From contig JBBMOL010000243.1 in assembly GCA_037954665.1 (NCBI GenBank), positions 336,535 through 400,534 of the forward strand: a stretch of 64,000 nucleotides of DNA, given 5' to 3'. Below are positions 34,842 through 47,130 of the stretch, one piece after another; positions within the stretch are counted from its first letter, which is position 1, and the number at the start of each line of letters is the position of its first letter. The translations under genes were made by a program, and so were the position numbers. The notes beneath the pieces are model-generated. The model saw nothing but the letters and a program-made list of their open reading frames with translations. It was not told where the DNA came from and searched no databases. Source of the DNA: Laguncularia racemosa. Its lineage: Eukaryota > Streptophyta > Magnoliopsida > Myrtales > Combretaceae.

Positions 34842-35935
34842 GGTGAGTGAAAAATAGAGGGAGAGTGAGAGAGTAAAAGACATAGAAAAAGAAAAAGAAC
34901 ACAAAATTCAATATCAAAAGGAGAAAGAGAGGAAGGTTGGAAAGAGTGTGAGAGGCCAAGTTGAGGGGGGATCAACTTTGGTGGTGAGTGAAAAGGAGAG
35001 TGCAGCCTTGCAAAAGGAGAGTTATGTGGCAAGAGCGAGTGTCATGAGGAGAGCATTAATGATGAAGCAACCTATGTTGTTACTGGTTTTTAAGGAAACT
35101 TGTTTGAATACTAACAAACTTTTTAACTCTTTGCCTAGTGTGGTTGTGTCTATTGTGCAGGACTTTGAAGATGTCTTCCCTAAGGAGATTCCAAAGGGGT
35201 TACCACCTATTCGTGGTACCGAGCACCAGATTGACCTTGTACCCGGAGCATCTATTCCAAATAAGCCAGCTTATAGGAGTAATCCAGAGGAGACAAAGGA
35301 ACTCCAAAGGTAGGTCAATGACTTAATGGAGAAGGGGTACGCGAGAGAAAGCATGAGCCCATGTGCAGTGCCTAAGAAGGATGGGTCATGGAGAATGTGT
35401 GTTGATTGCCACGCCATCAACAACATTACGGTAAAGTATCATCATCTCATTCCTCGCTTAGATGACATGTTAGATGAGTTACATGGGTCTAGTGTCTTTT
35501 CCAAAATTGATTTGAAAAGCGGATATCACCAAATTAGAATGAAAGAAGGTGATGAATGGAAAACTGCATTTAAGACAAAATATGGATTATATGAGTGGTT
35601 AGTAATGCCTTTCGGTTTAACTAACGCACTTAGTACTTTTATGAGACTTATGAACCATGTTGAGGACTTTTATTGGCAAATTTGTGGTTGTCTATTTTGA
35701 TGATATCCTCATTTATAGCAAGAGTTTGGAAGACCATATATCTCACTTAAGGGATGTTTTGGAAGTGCTTCGAAAGGAGCAATTATATGCTAACCTCAAA
35801 AAGTTCACTTTTTGCACAGACAAACTTGTGTTTCTTGGTTTTATTGTTAGTGCACAGGGAATACAGGTTGATGAAGAGAAGATTCGTGCGATCCAAGAAT
35901 GGCCTAGTCCAACTAATCACCACTTACTAAAGTAA
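34842..35935 (+). pseudogene. G1 linker and reverse transcriptase
   Basis: The linker at 34842-34980 is Lys/Glu-rich. RT begins near 35170 with FPKEIPKGLPPIRGTEHQID. A TAG at 35311 replaces Gln. A short in-frame gap is seen at SPCAVPKKDGSWRMCVD, where relatives have five extra residues (about 35365). Then KIDLKSGYHQIRM and WLVMPFGLTNALSTFMRL. A small deletion shifts frame near 35657, followed by the catalytic box YFDD at 35692-35703, LRKEQLYANLKK, and the palm end near 35900. It ends in a stop near 35933. Confidence 0.88.
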
Positions 35936-36311
35936 TCAAGAAGAACGTGGGGTTCAGATGGGGAGAGCAACAAGAGAAGGCCTTTCAGACGCTTAAAAAT
36001 AAGCTGACTCATGCGCCATTACTTGCTTTGCCTGATTTCTCTAAAACTTTTGAAATTAAGTGTGATGCTTTAGGAATAGGTATTGGAGCAGTTCTCATGC
36101 AGGAGAGGAGACCAATTGCATTCTTTAGTGAGAAGCTAAGTAGGGCAACCTTGAACTACCTTACTTATGATAAGGAGTTATATGCATTGGTTCGAGCACT
36201 GGAGACTTGGCAGCACTATCTTTGGCTAAAAGAGTTGTGATCCACACTGATCATGAATCCTTGAAGTACTTGAAGGGATAACATAAGCTAAACAAAAGGC
36301 ATGCTCGTTGG
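35936..36311 (+). pseudogene. G1 RNase H
   Basis: FRWGEQQEKAFQTLKNKLTHAPLLALPD starts near 35953. FEIKCDALGIGIGAVLMQ near 36049 holds the first Asp, and TYDKELYALVRALETWQHYL near 36166 holds Glu. A stop at 36238 follows a frameshift near 36230; the TDHESLKYL motif with the next Asp is in the following frame at about 36247. The connection region before it is shortened, with a gap near 35925-35945. Confidence 0.85.
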
Positions 36312-37018
36312 GTGGAGTTTATCGAAACAATTCCTTATGTCATCCACTACAAGCAAGGTAAAGAGAATGTTGTTGCTGATGCACTTTCTAGAAGGTATGC
36401 TCTTATCTTTACTCTTAGTTCTAGATTGCTTGGTTTTGAGCATATTAAAGAATTGTATGCTGCTGATCGAGATTTTTGTGAAGAGTATGTGCGCTGTGAG
36501 AAGAGTGGTCATGGTAAATTTTATAAGCATGAAGGATTCTTGTTTAGGGAGAATAAACTTTGCATTCCAAATTGTTCTTTAAGAGAATTATTAGTGAGGG
36601 AGTCTCATGGAGGAGGTTTAATGGGGCATTTTGGAGTAGCTAAAACCTTAGGTGTTTTGCAGGAACACTTCTATTGGCCTCACATGAAACAAGATGTTAA
36701 GAGGATTTGTGAGCGGTGTGTCACTTGTAAGCAAGCAAAGTCTAGAGTCCAACCTCATGGACTTTATACCCCACTTCCCATTCCTCATGAGCCGTGGGTA
36801 GACATTTCCATGGATTTTGTATTAGGATTACCCAGGTCTAGGTATGGTCAAGACTCTATTTTTGTAGTCGTGGATAGGTTTTCTAAGATGGCACATTTCA
36901 TTCCTTGCCACAAAACAGATGATGCTTGCCATATTGCTAATTTGTTCTTTAGGGAAGTTGTGAGATTATACGGTATGCCTAGAACAATCGTGTCCGATCG
37001 GGATGCTAAGTTTTTGAG
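36312..37018 (+). pseudogene. G1 integrase, N-terminal and first half of the core
   Basis: Open frame. GKENVVADALSRRYAL closes RNase H. The HHCC domain lies at about 36601-36730 (ESHGGGLMGHFGV, then CERCVTCKQAK). Catalytic Asp is in ISMDFVLGLPRSRYGQD near 36810 and the second in IVSDRDAKF near 36990. The frame is cut by element B at 37019 and resumes at 47131. TTGAG, the B target duplication, is at 37014-37018. Confidence 0.9.
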
Positions 37019-38331
37019 TGATCATTGCCAACCGTAGTTTTAATATTTATAATGCCTATTCCTAATTCTAAATACGTTGCAATAGGCAAGTGTACCTACC
37101 GTGGACGTAATATAGTGTTAAGTACAGGGTCGTCCCACAGAGAGAAGGTTACTAATTACTAGTACTAGTTATTTCCCTATTATCTAACTGTTAAATTAAG
37201 ATGAGGTGTATAAAAAATGAAAGTAGTGAACAATCTAAAATTTAAACTAAAGCTACTTCAACAACACAAGATTCAATTCTATAACAAAACAACCTAGATC
37301 TCATTATATACCTATATTATCACATAAATCATTAGAAGCTAAGGATTAATGTTTCTAAGTTCTTAAGCTGTTAAGTTCCAAGAAGCAAGATAATTACTTT
37401 CTCAAGTAAATTACTTATCTAATCCTAGATTTATCAATTAGGATCTCCCCTCAATTAATAGCAATCTAGAATCGCATGAAGCATAAGAAATCGATTCGAA
37501 TGAATGTTCAACAGAAGATTTTCGATATTCTATCTCTAGAAACACGAGCAAATCTCATCGAAAACATAAATCTGATCATAAAAGCGATTTCTCAATCAAC
37601 TCAAATGATATTAAGCATAAACTCATATTCTGGAAATATGAATCTAAGATAATTATGCAGCAAATGTAATGGAACAAAAGAACATCAATTAAATCATATC
37701 TTCATCATATGACAAAATAGTTCAAATGAGATCTAAGTCTAGGTTTACTCTTTCATAGACCTAACAATGAAAGAACAAATACATGAAGAGAATCTAGAGT
37801 TCATGATTACAACCCGGATAGATTGAATCTTGAATGCCTTGCTTGGATCTCCTTGGATTGTTGAGTAGAAAACTAAAGAAAGAGAGAAAAATGAGGAGAA
37901 GTGTATTATAAAACCCTAAGTCTGCCATCTTTTCTTTCTCTCTTTTTTGTCTTATATATATGTGCTAGCATTGGAGGAGAGAGAAACGTCAGAGAAAGTA
38001 TGTCGAGGCTCCATACGCCCTCTGCCACGCCCCCATGGTAAAGAGCGTGGTAGCTTCTGTTCTTGATTTCTCTTCCATACGCCCCTGATATGGGGGGTGG
38101 TGGTGGTCTGCTGTTCATATGCCCCCTGATATGGGGGCATGGTAGGCAGAGGAGATGCTCTTCTTCCTTTCTCTTTGTTGTTTTCTTCTCAATTTCTTTC
38201 AATGATCTTCATTACACCTGAAAGCAACATATTCTTTGATTAAGCATCAAATTCGGATGATTTTTTTATTAATTATCAACTTAAAAGAGCTTAAAATCTT
38301 CTTAGAATTTGGAGTATTATGGTGATTATCA
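37019..38331 (-). repeat. B 3' LTR (left)
   Basis: TGATCATTGCCAACCG...GGTGATTATCA, 1313 bp. Reverse-strand TATA near 37949-37962 (TATATATA). A cluster at 37990-38150 of CATACGCCCC, GATATGGGG and GCGTGGTAG words lies upstream of it. Next to it on the right is the PPT. Confidence 0.95.
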
Positions 38332-38372
38332 AATTCCCCCACACTTGAATCTTTGCTTGTCCCCAAGCAAAG
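38332..38372 (-). promoter_or_regulatory. B PPT module 1: PPT plus 9-bp hairpin
   Basis: AATTCCCCCACACTTGAAT against the LTR, then stem CTTTGCTTG (38351-38359) / CAAGCAAAG (38364-38372) with loop TCCC. The outermost pair is C-G where A has T-A, a compensatory change. Confidence 0.8.
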
Positions 38373-39615
38373 CAATTTAAAAGACCATGCATTCAAAATG
38401 GGGACTTCATATTTCCAAACACAGTAGGCTAGAATATCGGCATTCATCAATGATCATGTTTAACATCCAATAGAACTCCTTAATTGAATGAATGTACACC
38501 TCACCTTGTCCTGCAATATTGAATTAGAGATACTTTAATCAAAGTTTTAAAATTAATCAAAGTAAATTAAGTTTCTACCTTTATCTTTTAATAACAGCTT
38601 TCAAATAAAAAATCAAACTCAAGGTCAAATCGAAACAAAAGGAGATTTGGCTCATTTCAATTAGCTATTTCAGAGTGTATGACCTCCTCATCCATCTCTC
38701 TAAGCGAACTACTCCATCATGAAAGTATTTTGCATCCAAGATTCCCCTAGATTCCTCTTCCTTTGATAGACCTTCCCAAAAGTTTCATTTATTTATTTAT
38801 GATCCCAAAACCCATGTAGCAAGCTTTCAACCGATAATCCCGAGCTCGTCACCTAAGTTAACAAACGTTATCCCTTCAATTGAAGGCGTCCCTACGGACT
38901 TAATCACTCGAGTTTCAAGAACTTACCCCCCCCCCCCCCCCCCCCCCCCCCTTTTTTTTAGAGTAATTTCCTTGGTCGACCAATCCCAGACCAGACGACC
39001 TTAGGTGACCAAGTTTTAAAGGGACCCCATCGAACCTCCATTACTCTAACTGATTTGTTTAGCTAGTAGCAGGGTCAAACTTCGCTCTTTTGAGGGACCA
39101 AAACCAGCCCACACTAACTAAGATATCTTATTTCGACTTAAACTTTTCTTAGAAGGTCTCTTAAGAAAGATCACCAAGAGAATTACTTCATTTACCCTTT
39201 TATAATGGATTGATTAGCTCTCAAGACTTTTGATGAAACAATATATTTCCTAGTAACTTAGAAATCAAGCCAATTAACATTTTGCTAAGTACCTTAGTTC
39301 AATTCCTACCTTTGAATTCTACCTTTAAATAACAAGTAAACTTGCTTCACAAAGATTTTTATTCTATAAGTTTGATCAAGTATGACAAAATTCAATGCAA
39401 AAACAGGAGTGAATTGCACGACATTCTTTTTGAGGAATTCAATCATTGAATGCTAAAACACTCCTCAAATGCAGCTAGAATTCTAGCAACATAGAAAATG
39501 TAGGAGGAATTTTGATAGAAAATTGGAAGAACTTTGAAAAATTTCCACTTTCTATATTGATAATTGCACATACACACCTAGTTCTCCTTTTTCCCTTTAT
39601 AAATACTATTTAATA
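38373..39615 (-). other. B noncoding region between PPT modules
   Basis: No credible ORF. Blocks shared with A and C include CGAGCTCGTCACCTAAG near 38840, CCCTACGGACT near 38890 and GGTGACCAAGTTTTAAAGGG near 39005-39023. It contains poly-C at 38926-38951. Confidence 0.6.
38926..38951. repeat. poly-C tract, 26 bases
   Basis: 26 C followed by 8 T, inside the noncoding region of B. A and C carry T-rich runs in the comparable region. Confidence 0.9.
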
Positions 39616-39657
39616 CCCCTCCCCCACACTTAAGTTAGACATTGTCCTCAATGTCTA
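39616..39657 (-). promoter_or_regulatory. B PPT module 2 (internal): PPT-like tract plus 9-bp hairpin
   Basis: CCCCTCCCCCACACTTA at 39616-39632, then perfect stem TAGACATTG (39636-39644) / CAATGTCTA (39649-39657) with loop TCCT. Confidence 0.78.
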
Positions 39658-40366
39658 TACTTGCAATAAAAATCAGACAAAGAAAGAGCATTAAGTAGAG
39701 AAAAATTAAGATAGAAAAGGCAATAAAAAGAACTAGTGCTCCCCTGAATTCGATGTTGCTATTCATCAAGTGCTCAATCAAAACCATATGTTGTGTAGTA
39801 GCTACAACATTCAAGCATTGTGTGAATCTTCCGATTGCTGCAATATCAAAATCTGGAAAACTATACAAAGAAGAAAACTCGAAAGAAGTTAGTCTACAAC
39901 AGAAATTAAAAAGAAAGAAAAATAAAGAAAAATAAAGAAAAGTAAAGCATGAGTCCTTAAATTAAGTTAACACAAGGCTAATAGGGCGTGGTAGACTTTG
40001 TGGGCAATTCTGGATTGACACACCCCCGTAGCAAGGGGCGTGGTAGCATATCAGTTGGAATTTTTTCACTTTGTCGCCTCTTTTGCCTTCATACGCTCCA
40101 TGGCCAAGGCATAGTGTTTCTCCACACACTTTTTTTTTTTTTTTACGTTCCTTACTCCACGAGGCTTTCCAATCACCTCCTTTTCAACTCCCATAACCTA
40201 CAAACAAAACACAAAAAGGTAGGAACTCATGCTCAATCATAAAGCTAACGTAATAAAATTGAAAAACAATTAAAAATAATAATAATAAGAAAATCGAGCG
40301 TAAATTGCCTCTCAAAAGTTGCTTTGTTTAATGTCTTTAGCTAGACAAAAAGGATGTATGACAGGA
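39658..40366 (-). other. B noncoding region between module 2 and integrase
   Basis: About 700 bp without a credible ORF. T-run at 40130-40144. The right end (about 40306-40346) keeps TGCCTCTCAAAAG and GTCTTTAGCTAGAC, comparable to C at 57936-57975, possibly the decayed pol tail. Confidence 0.5.
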
Positions 40367-41481
40367 TTAAGCAGATGCCATGAGGAGATTAATCTCCTCC
40401 CTCTCTTTGAAGCACTCGCTGTCTCCAAGGTATAACTTCAATCTTTGCCCATTAACCTTAAAAATTCCCTTCTCAGGATGTTCTACCTCAATTGTGCCAT
40501 AGGGAAATACTTTTCTTACTCGGAACGGCCCGGACCATTTCGATCTTAGTTTACTTGGGAATAAATTGAGTCTAGAATTAAAGAGCAAGACAAGATCACC
40601 TTCCTTGAATTGTTTGGGCTGTTGAATGCGGGAATCATGATACTTCTTGGCTCTTTCCTTATAGATTGCTAAGTTCTCATATGTTGCAAGTCTCATCTCA
40701 TCCAATTCATTGAGTTGCAATAACCTATGTTTTCCAGTCCCTTCATGATCTAAATTTACTGTTTTGATAGCCCAATATGCCTTATGCTCTTTCTCAACAA
40801 GAAGATGACAAGCCTTACCATAGACTAGTCGATAAGGAGTAGTTCATAATGGAGTTTTGTAAGTGGTTCTATACGCCCACAACGCTTCATCAAGCTTATC
40901 GGACCAGTCCCGTCGGTGATGAGAAACCGATTTTTCCAAAATTCTCTTCAATTCTCGGTTTGATACCTCGACTTGCCCACTTGATTGGGGATGATAGGGA
41001 GTTGTAAGTCTATGAGTTACTCCATATCTTTTAAGAACTTTCTCAATTTGTGTATTACAGAAATGTGTGCCTCTATCGCTAATAAGCGCTCTTGGGGTAC
41101 CAAACCTAGAAAAGAGCTTTTTGAGAAATTTCTTTACAACCCTTGCATCATTTGTCGGTAGAGCTTGTGCTTCTACCCATTTACTCACATAATCAACCGC
41201 TACAAGCACATATTTATTCGCAAAAGAAGATGGAAATGGTCCCATGAAATCGATACCCCAAACATTAAAAACTTCACACTCCAAGATATACTGCTGAGGC
41301 ATCTCATTTCTTCTTGAAAGGTTTCAGTTCTTTGACATCTGTCACACTGGGCTACATAGTCTTGGGCATCCTTAAACAGTGAGGGCCAGTAAAAACCAGA
41401 TTCCAAGACCTTCTGAGCCGTTTGGTTCGAACTATGGTGACCACCAGTTGGTCCAGTGTGACAATGAAAAAGTATTTCCAT
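40367..41481 (-). pseudogene. B integrase
   Basis: Zinc-binding domain at about 41465-41330 (FHCHTGPTGGHH, then CDRCQR). A frameshift near 41320 precedes the core. VWGIDFMGPFPSSF has catalytic Asp near 41250, LISDRGTHFCN the second near 41070, and SGQVEVSNRELKRI the Glu near 40970; all are present. A stop at 40844-40846 follows TTYKTPL. After a gap the C-terminal part at 40720-40367 reads QLNELDEMRLATYENLAIYKE, LVLLFNSRLNLFPSKLRSKW, GPFRVRKVFPYG and VNGQRLKLYLG. Athila lineage. Confidence 0.9.
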
Positions 41482-41509
41482 CCTTCCTTATGTGATACAC
41501 ACCTTCTAA

Positions 41510-42250
41510 TCATCTGATCGGCACAAATCTTGAACAGATAAGGATCCTCCCAAATATAATACCTTGAATCTTTAATAATCTTCTTCTTTTGATGATATCC
41601 CTATCGTTAGGAACAACCTTGGCCACTATATAATTTGCAATGTCAGCAAACCAAGGCATATCATTCCCATTGTCAATTGCATTTATAGATAACAGTCTTT
41701 CCTTAGGGAATTCATCATTGATTTCTCCTTCATTCAATTTCTCTAGGAATGGATTCTCCAAGCGTGACAAGTGGTCAGCTACTAGGTTTTCGACACCCTT
41801 TTTATCTCTTATCTCCAGGTCAAACTCCTGCAGGAGTAAAATCTACCTAATCAAACGTGGCTTTGCATCCTGTTTGGTTAGCAAAAACTTCAAAGCGAAA
41901 TGATCAGTATAGACTATAACCTTTGATATATGAGATAGGGTCGGAATTTGTTGAACGCAAAGACAACTGCAAGCAACTCTTTCTCAGTTGTGGTATAATT
42001 CTCTTGCGCAGGGGTAAGAGTCTTACTTGCATAGTAAATAGGTTGGAAATATTTATCCTTACGTTGCCCTAAGACAGCACCTACAACCAAATCACTTGCA
42101 TCGCACATGATTTCAAAAGGAAGATTCCAATCCGGTGCTACCATAATTGGAGCATTGGTAAGCTTCTCCTTGAGAGTATTGAATGCATCGAGGCACTCTT
42201 AGAAAAATTGAAAGGCGCATCCTTCTCTAAAAGCTTTGTCATTGGTCGCG
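41510..42250 (-). pseudogene. B RNase H
   Basis: Frames at 42144-41914 and 41770-41510: MVAPDWNLPFEIMCDASDL has the first Asp near 42105, TTTEKELLAVVFAFNKFRPYL has Glu near 41980, and SRLENPFLEKL near 41765 marks the end. The frame is broken between 41914 and 41770. Confidence 0.85.
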
Positions 42251-43130
42251 CGATTTTTGAAAAATCTTTTATAAATCGACGATAAAATCCCGCATGACCA
42301 AGAAAGCTTCGGATTGCTTTCATTGACGAAGGTGGAGGTAGTTTAGAAATTGCTTCAATCATAGCCTCATCCACCTCAATACCTTCTTTGGAGATTTTAT
42401 GACCCAAGACAATACCCTCTTGTGTCATAAAATGACATTTCTCCTAATTAAGCACCAGATTAGTATCTTCACTTCTTTTCAAAACCAATTCCAAGTGATG
42501 GAGACAATCATCAAAGGAGTCACCATATACCGAGAAATCATCCATATAAACCTCCATATTTTCTCCCACCATATCTTCAAATATTGCAAGCATACACCTC
42601 TAGAAGGTGGCAGGGGCATTACACAAGCCGAAAGGCATTCTCCTATATGCAAATGTACCAAATGGACATGTGAATGTCATTTTCTCTTGATCCTCTAGTG
42701 CAATGGGAATCTGGAAATAACCCGACATTCCATCTAGGAAACAATAATAAGAATGTCCTACCAATCGTTCCAACATTTGATCTATGAATGGGAGAGGGAA
42801 GTGATCCTTTCTGGTCGCATCATTGAGTTTGCGGTAATCAATACAAACTCTCCATCCTGTGATTGTTCTCATGGGAATGAGCTCATTTTTCTCATTGGGT
42901 ACGATGGTCATGCCTCCTTTCTTTGGAACTACTTGAACTGGACTCACCTATGTGCTATCAGAAATAAGATAAATCATTCCAGCATCAAGTAGTTTAATCA
43001 CTTCCTTCTTCACCACATCTCGCATATTTGGATTAAGTCTGCATTGAGGTTGAATCACTGATTTAGCAGCTTCTTCTAAGAGAATTTTGTGAGTACAAAA
43101 TGATGGACTAATCCCCTTTATGTTAGCCAT
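42251..43130 (-). pseudogene. B reverse transcriptase
   Basis: IKGISPSFCTHKI near 43110; QCRLNPNMRDVVKKEVIKL near 43040; SPVQVVPKKGGMTI near 42940; GWRVCIDYRKLNDATRKDHF near 42860; GMSGYFQIPIA near 42720; PFGLCNAPATF near 42620, then a stop where Gln is expected. The catalytic box YMDDF lies near 42540 (MEVYMDDFSVYGDSF). The thumb GIVLGHKISKEGIEVDEAMI is near 42410. All RT landmarks remain, with several stops. Confidence 0.88.
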
Positions 43131-43168
43131 CTTCCATGCAATAGCCTTCTTATGTTAACCAAGAACAT

Positions 43169-43990
43169 TCAGCAATTTATCCTTCTGGTCAAACTTAAGT
43201 CTGAGGCTATAATCACGGGCAGTTTAGAGTCTTGCTCAAGGAAAGCATATTGGAGATATTCAGTCATCTCTTTAACTGATGCACCCACAGATTCTCCTTG
43301 ATCCTCATTCGTCAAACAAATTTCTAAAGCATCCTTGCATAAAAATTCTTGCATTGACTCTAAAATAGGTAGATCAAGATCATCCACTGCAAAACAAGTA
43401 TCATCATGTTGCAAACTATGCTTAAGAACATCCGGCATCTTTACTATGACTTCCTCTTTTCCCACTCGCAGCACCAATTTCCCGTCTCCCACATCTATGA
43501 TAGCTCTTACAGTAGCTAGAAATGGTCTCCCAAGAATCAGTGGGATCTCCCCATCCGCTTCCATATCTAGGATGATGAAATCTGCTGGAAAATGAAGTCC
43601 TGAACTTTTACTAGCACATCCTCAACCACTCCTCTTGGGAATTTAACTTATCTATCTGCCAATTGCAAGCTCATTCGGTTGGCTTTGGTTCCCCAAGTCC
43701 CAGCTTCTTGAAGAGTTGATATGGCATGAGATTAATACTAGATCCAAGATCAGCTAGGGCCCTCTCATCAGTTAGGTTACCGATCAAACATGGGATGGTG
43801 AAGCTCCCAGGGTCCCTAAGCTTCTTTGGAAGTTTGTTCTGAATAACTGCCGAACATTCTCCACCTAAAGTCACTAAAGAAAACTCTTCCAATTTTCTCT
43901 TGTTTGACAATAATTCTTTCAGAAACTTTGCATATCTAGGCATTTGAGTCAGTGCCTCAACCAATGGAAGGTTAATATGCAATTGTTTAA
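43169..43990 (-). pseudogene. B aspartic protease
   Basis: The linker QLHINLPLVEALTQMPRYAKF is near 43990-43930. The core starts at CLIGNLTDERALADLG with the active site ADLGSSIN near 43745 (DLG is usual in Athila). A frameshift near 43670 leads to ILGRPFLATVRAIIDVGDGK near 43535-43480. It ends in a stop near 43169. It cuts the polyprotein. Confidence 0.87.
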
Positions 43991-45488
43991 AAACTTCCAA
44001 AAATTTACCATATTGCTCATCCACCTTATCTTTCTTCAATCTTGCAGGGTATGGAATTGGAGGTTTATATTCTGGAATCGACTTGGATGATGATGATTTC
44101 TTCTCAACTAACTTCTCTGGCTGCTCTCCTTCATCATTTTCAATCGGTTGTTTCTCCCTTGAGGCGGATGCCTCACCTCTTTTTACTTGATTCTCAGACT
44201 GGAGTTCTTTACCACTTCTCAGGGTTATTGCTTTCACATGCTCACGAGGATTTGTCTCTGTATTTCCTAGCAATGAACCTTGAGGTCTCTCTGAAAGTAA
44301 TTTAGCAATTTGTCCATCCTGAGTCTCAAGATTGTGGATTGAGGCGCTATGATTTCTGAGAGTAGTGTCTTGATTCTTTAAAATCATGTCCAATGAATTT
44401 TGTCTATCATCAGAATCTTTTACCAATTTTTCCAGGATGTCCTCAATTGATGATTATGGTTTAGAACTCTGACTAGGTGGTCTTTGAAAACCAGGGGGAG
44501 GATTAGGATTGCCTTTTTGAAAATTGTTGTTGTTACTCCATGAAAAATTTGGGTGATTTCTCTAGCCTGGATTATATGTGTTACTGTAAGGATTATTCTG
44601 AGGTCGGATTTGATTTCCCAAATAATCCACCTGTTCAACAACTGATTCATCACCAAAGGAGGGCTCAACTGTGGATACTTGCTGCTTTGAAAGTGACAAT
44701 CCATCTATTTTTCTAGACAACGCCTCTACTTTTGACATGATTGTAGTAGCCACGTTTACATCAATAACTCCTACTGGTCTTTTATCTCTACTCCTAGAAT
44801 GTGACCATTCAAAATTATTCACTGCTAGATTCTCGAAGAGAGCTAAGCTTTCTTCAGGAGTTTGATGATTAATCGTGCCTCCAGTTGCAACATTTACCAT
44901 CTGTCTAGTCTGACAATTGAGACCGTTGTAGAAAATCTGAACTTGCATCCACTCTGGAACACCATGATGAGGGCATCTCCTTAATGATTCCTTGAAACAT
45001 TCCCAAGCCTCATAAAGTGTTTCTGACTCTTGTTGGTGATAAGACTGGATGTCAGCTTAAAGTTTGGCGGTCTTTGAAGGTGGAAAGAACTTGTCTAAAA
45101 ACCTTGTAACCAACTCTTCCCAGGTGGTGATGGAGCTTCTTGGCAAAGAGTTTAACCATTGTTTAGCTCTTCCTCTTAAAGAAAATGGGAAGAGTCTAAG
45201 ACGAACCGCATCTTCACTCACTCCATTAAATTTGAAAGTGTCGCATATCTCCAGGAAGGATTGAATATGAGAGTTTGGATCCTCATCCTCAAGACCATCA
45301 AATTGGGCATATTGTTGAACCATTTGAATAACGGCTGGTTTAATCTCAAAACTGTTTGCCGCCACCCTAGGTCTAACAATGCTAAAGCTAACACCATCCA
45401 ACCTTAGCCTGGCGAACTCAGCATTGGTTCTCGTAAGCTCAACCAATGGATTTAGCTCATGAGGAGGATTGTTTTGTGGGTCAGCCAT
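43991..45488 (-). pseudogene. B gag
   Basis: The start ATG at 45488 reads MADPQNNPPHELNPLVEL. Capsid core FEIKPAVIQMVQQYAQFDGLED, LRLFPFSLRGRAKQWLNSLP, WEELVTRFLDKFFPPSKTAKL, stop at 45057, then RRCPHHGVPEWMQVQIFYNG. NNPYSNTYNPG is followed by a stop near 44562. The coil region with LRNHSASIHNLETQDGQIAK is near 44350 and ITLRSGKELQ near 44220. No clear CCHC knuckle is seen. It runs into the protease linker in frame from 44426. Confidence 0.9.
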
Positions 45489-45759
45489 TTCTTCTAACAC
45501 CAGCTCTTCCTTAACCCTTGTTGATGAGGATGGAAATGGGTGCTTGTCTCTTTTGTGTGATTAAGTAAGGATTCTCTCAGGCTCCGGATTAAAATCAGCA
45601 AGGCCCTTGGATCGGCTCTTAATCATGCACTACAAGAACTAAAATCTAAGAATCGGTGGTACCTAAATTCTAAGTAAACAAAGAAGGAATAGTAACAAAA
45701 GTAAATAAAGTGGCTAAAATAACAAGTAATAAGTGTTCCTAATATTAGCGGTGCCTCCT
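45489..45759 (-). other. B leader
   Basis: 270 bp between PBS and gag start, no protein evident. Confidence 0.5.
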
Positions 45760-45776
45760 CCCCGGCAACGGCGCCA
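45760..45776 (-). promoter_or_regulatory. B primer-binding site (tRNA-Asp)
   Basis: The plus strand CCCCGGCAACGGCGCCA is identical to the end of plant tRNA-Asp, so the minus strand is a perfect PBS. 6 bp from the LTR. Confidence 0.93.
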
Positions 45777-45782
45777 AAAACT

Positions 45783-47125
45783 TGATCGTTGCCAACCGTA
45801 GTTTTAATATTTATAATGTTTGTTCCTAATTCTAACTACGTTGCAATAGGCAAGTGTACCTACCGTAGACGTAATATAGTGTTAAGTACAGGGTCGTCCC
45901 ATAGAGAGAAGGTTACTAATTACTAGTAATAGCTATTTCCCTATTATCTAACCATTAAATTAAGATGAGGTGTATAAAAAATGAAAGTAGTCAACAATCT
46001 AAAATTTAAACTAAAGTTACTTCAACAACACAAGATTCAATTCTATAACAAAACAACCTAGATCTCATTATATACCTATATTATCACATAAATCATTAGA
46101 AGCTAAGGATTAATGTTTCTAAGTTCTTAAGCTGTTAAGCTCCAAGAAGCAAGATAATTACTTTCTCAAGTAAATTACTTATCTAATCCTAGATTTATCA
46201 ATTAGGATCTCTCCTCAATTAATAGCAATCTAGAATCGCATGAAGCATAAGAACTCGATTCAAATGAATGTTCAACAGAAGATTTTCGATATTCTATCTC
46301 TAGAAACACGAGGAAATCTCATCGAAAACATAAATCTGATCATAAAAGCGATTTCTCAATCAACTCTAATGATATTAAGCATAAAATCATATTCTGGAAA
46401 TATGAATCTAAGATAATTATGCAGCACATGTAATGGAACAAAAGAACATCAATTAAATCATATCTTCATCATATGACAAAATAGTTCAAATGAGATCTAA
46501 GTCTAGGTTTACTCTTCCATAGACCTAACAATGAAAGAACAAATACATGAAGAGAAACTAGAGTTCATGATTACAACCCGGATAGATTGAATCTTGAATG
46601 CCTTGCTTGGATCTCCTTGGATTGTTGAGTAGAAAACTAAAGAAAGAGAGAAAAATGAAGAGAAGTGTATTATAAAACCCTAGGTCTGCCATCTTTTCTT
46701 TCTCTCTTTTTCATCTTATATATATGTGCTAGCATTGGAGGAGAGAGAAACGTCAGAGAAAGTATGTCGGGGCTCCATACGCTCTTTGCCATGCCCCCGT
46801 GGTAAGGGGCGTGGTAGTTTCTGTTCCTGATTTCTCTTCCATACGCCCCTGATATGGGGGTATGGTGGTGGTCTGCCGTTCATATGGGGGTGTGGTGGTG
46901 GTCTACTATTCATATGCCCCTTGATATGGGGCCATGGCAAGCAGAGGAGATGCTCTTCTTCCTTTCTCTTTGTTGTTTTCTTCTCAATTTCTTTCAATGA
47001 TCTTCATTACACCTGAAAGCATCATATTCTTTTGTTAAGCATCAAATTCGGATGATTTTTGATTAATTATCAACTTAAAAGAGCTTAAAATCTTCTTAGA
47101 ATTTGGAGTACTATGGTGATTATCA
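45783..47125 (-). repeat. B 5' LTR (right)
   Basis: TGATCGTTGCCAACCG...GGTGATTATCA, 1343 bp. It differs from the left LTR by scattered substitutions and by extra GATATGGGGG/GGTGGTGGTC copies near 46850-46915. Confidence 0.95.
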
Positions 47126-47130
47126 TTGAG

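Larger units (their letters stand above)
37019..47125 (-). mobile_element. Athila-type gypsy element B
   Basis: LTRs at 37019-38331 and 45783-47125, flanked by perfect TTGAG duplications (37014-37018, 47126-47130). Minus-strand order: 5' LTR, tRNA-Asp PBS, gag (45488-), protease, RT, RNase H, integrase (to ~40367), noncoding region with two PPT-hairpin modules, 3' LTR. LTRs do not resemble those of A or C except in layout, while the proteins and 3' noncoding region do. It interrupts G1 integrase between the second Asp and the Glu. Confidence 0.95.

Noticed and set aside
37906..38202. 98-residue ORF rich in Pro/His (also 46716-46997)
   Set aside because: Lies in both B LTRs, comes from the GATATGGGG repeats, and differs in length with repeat number.
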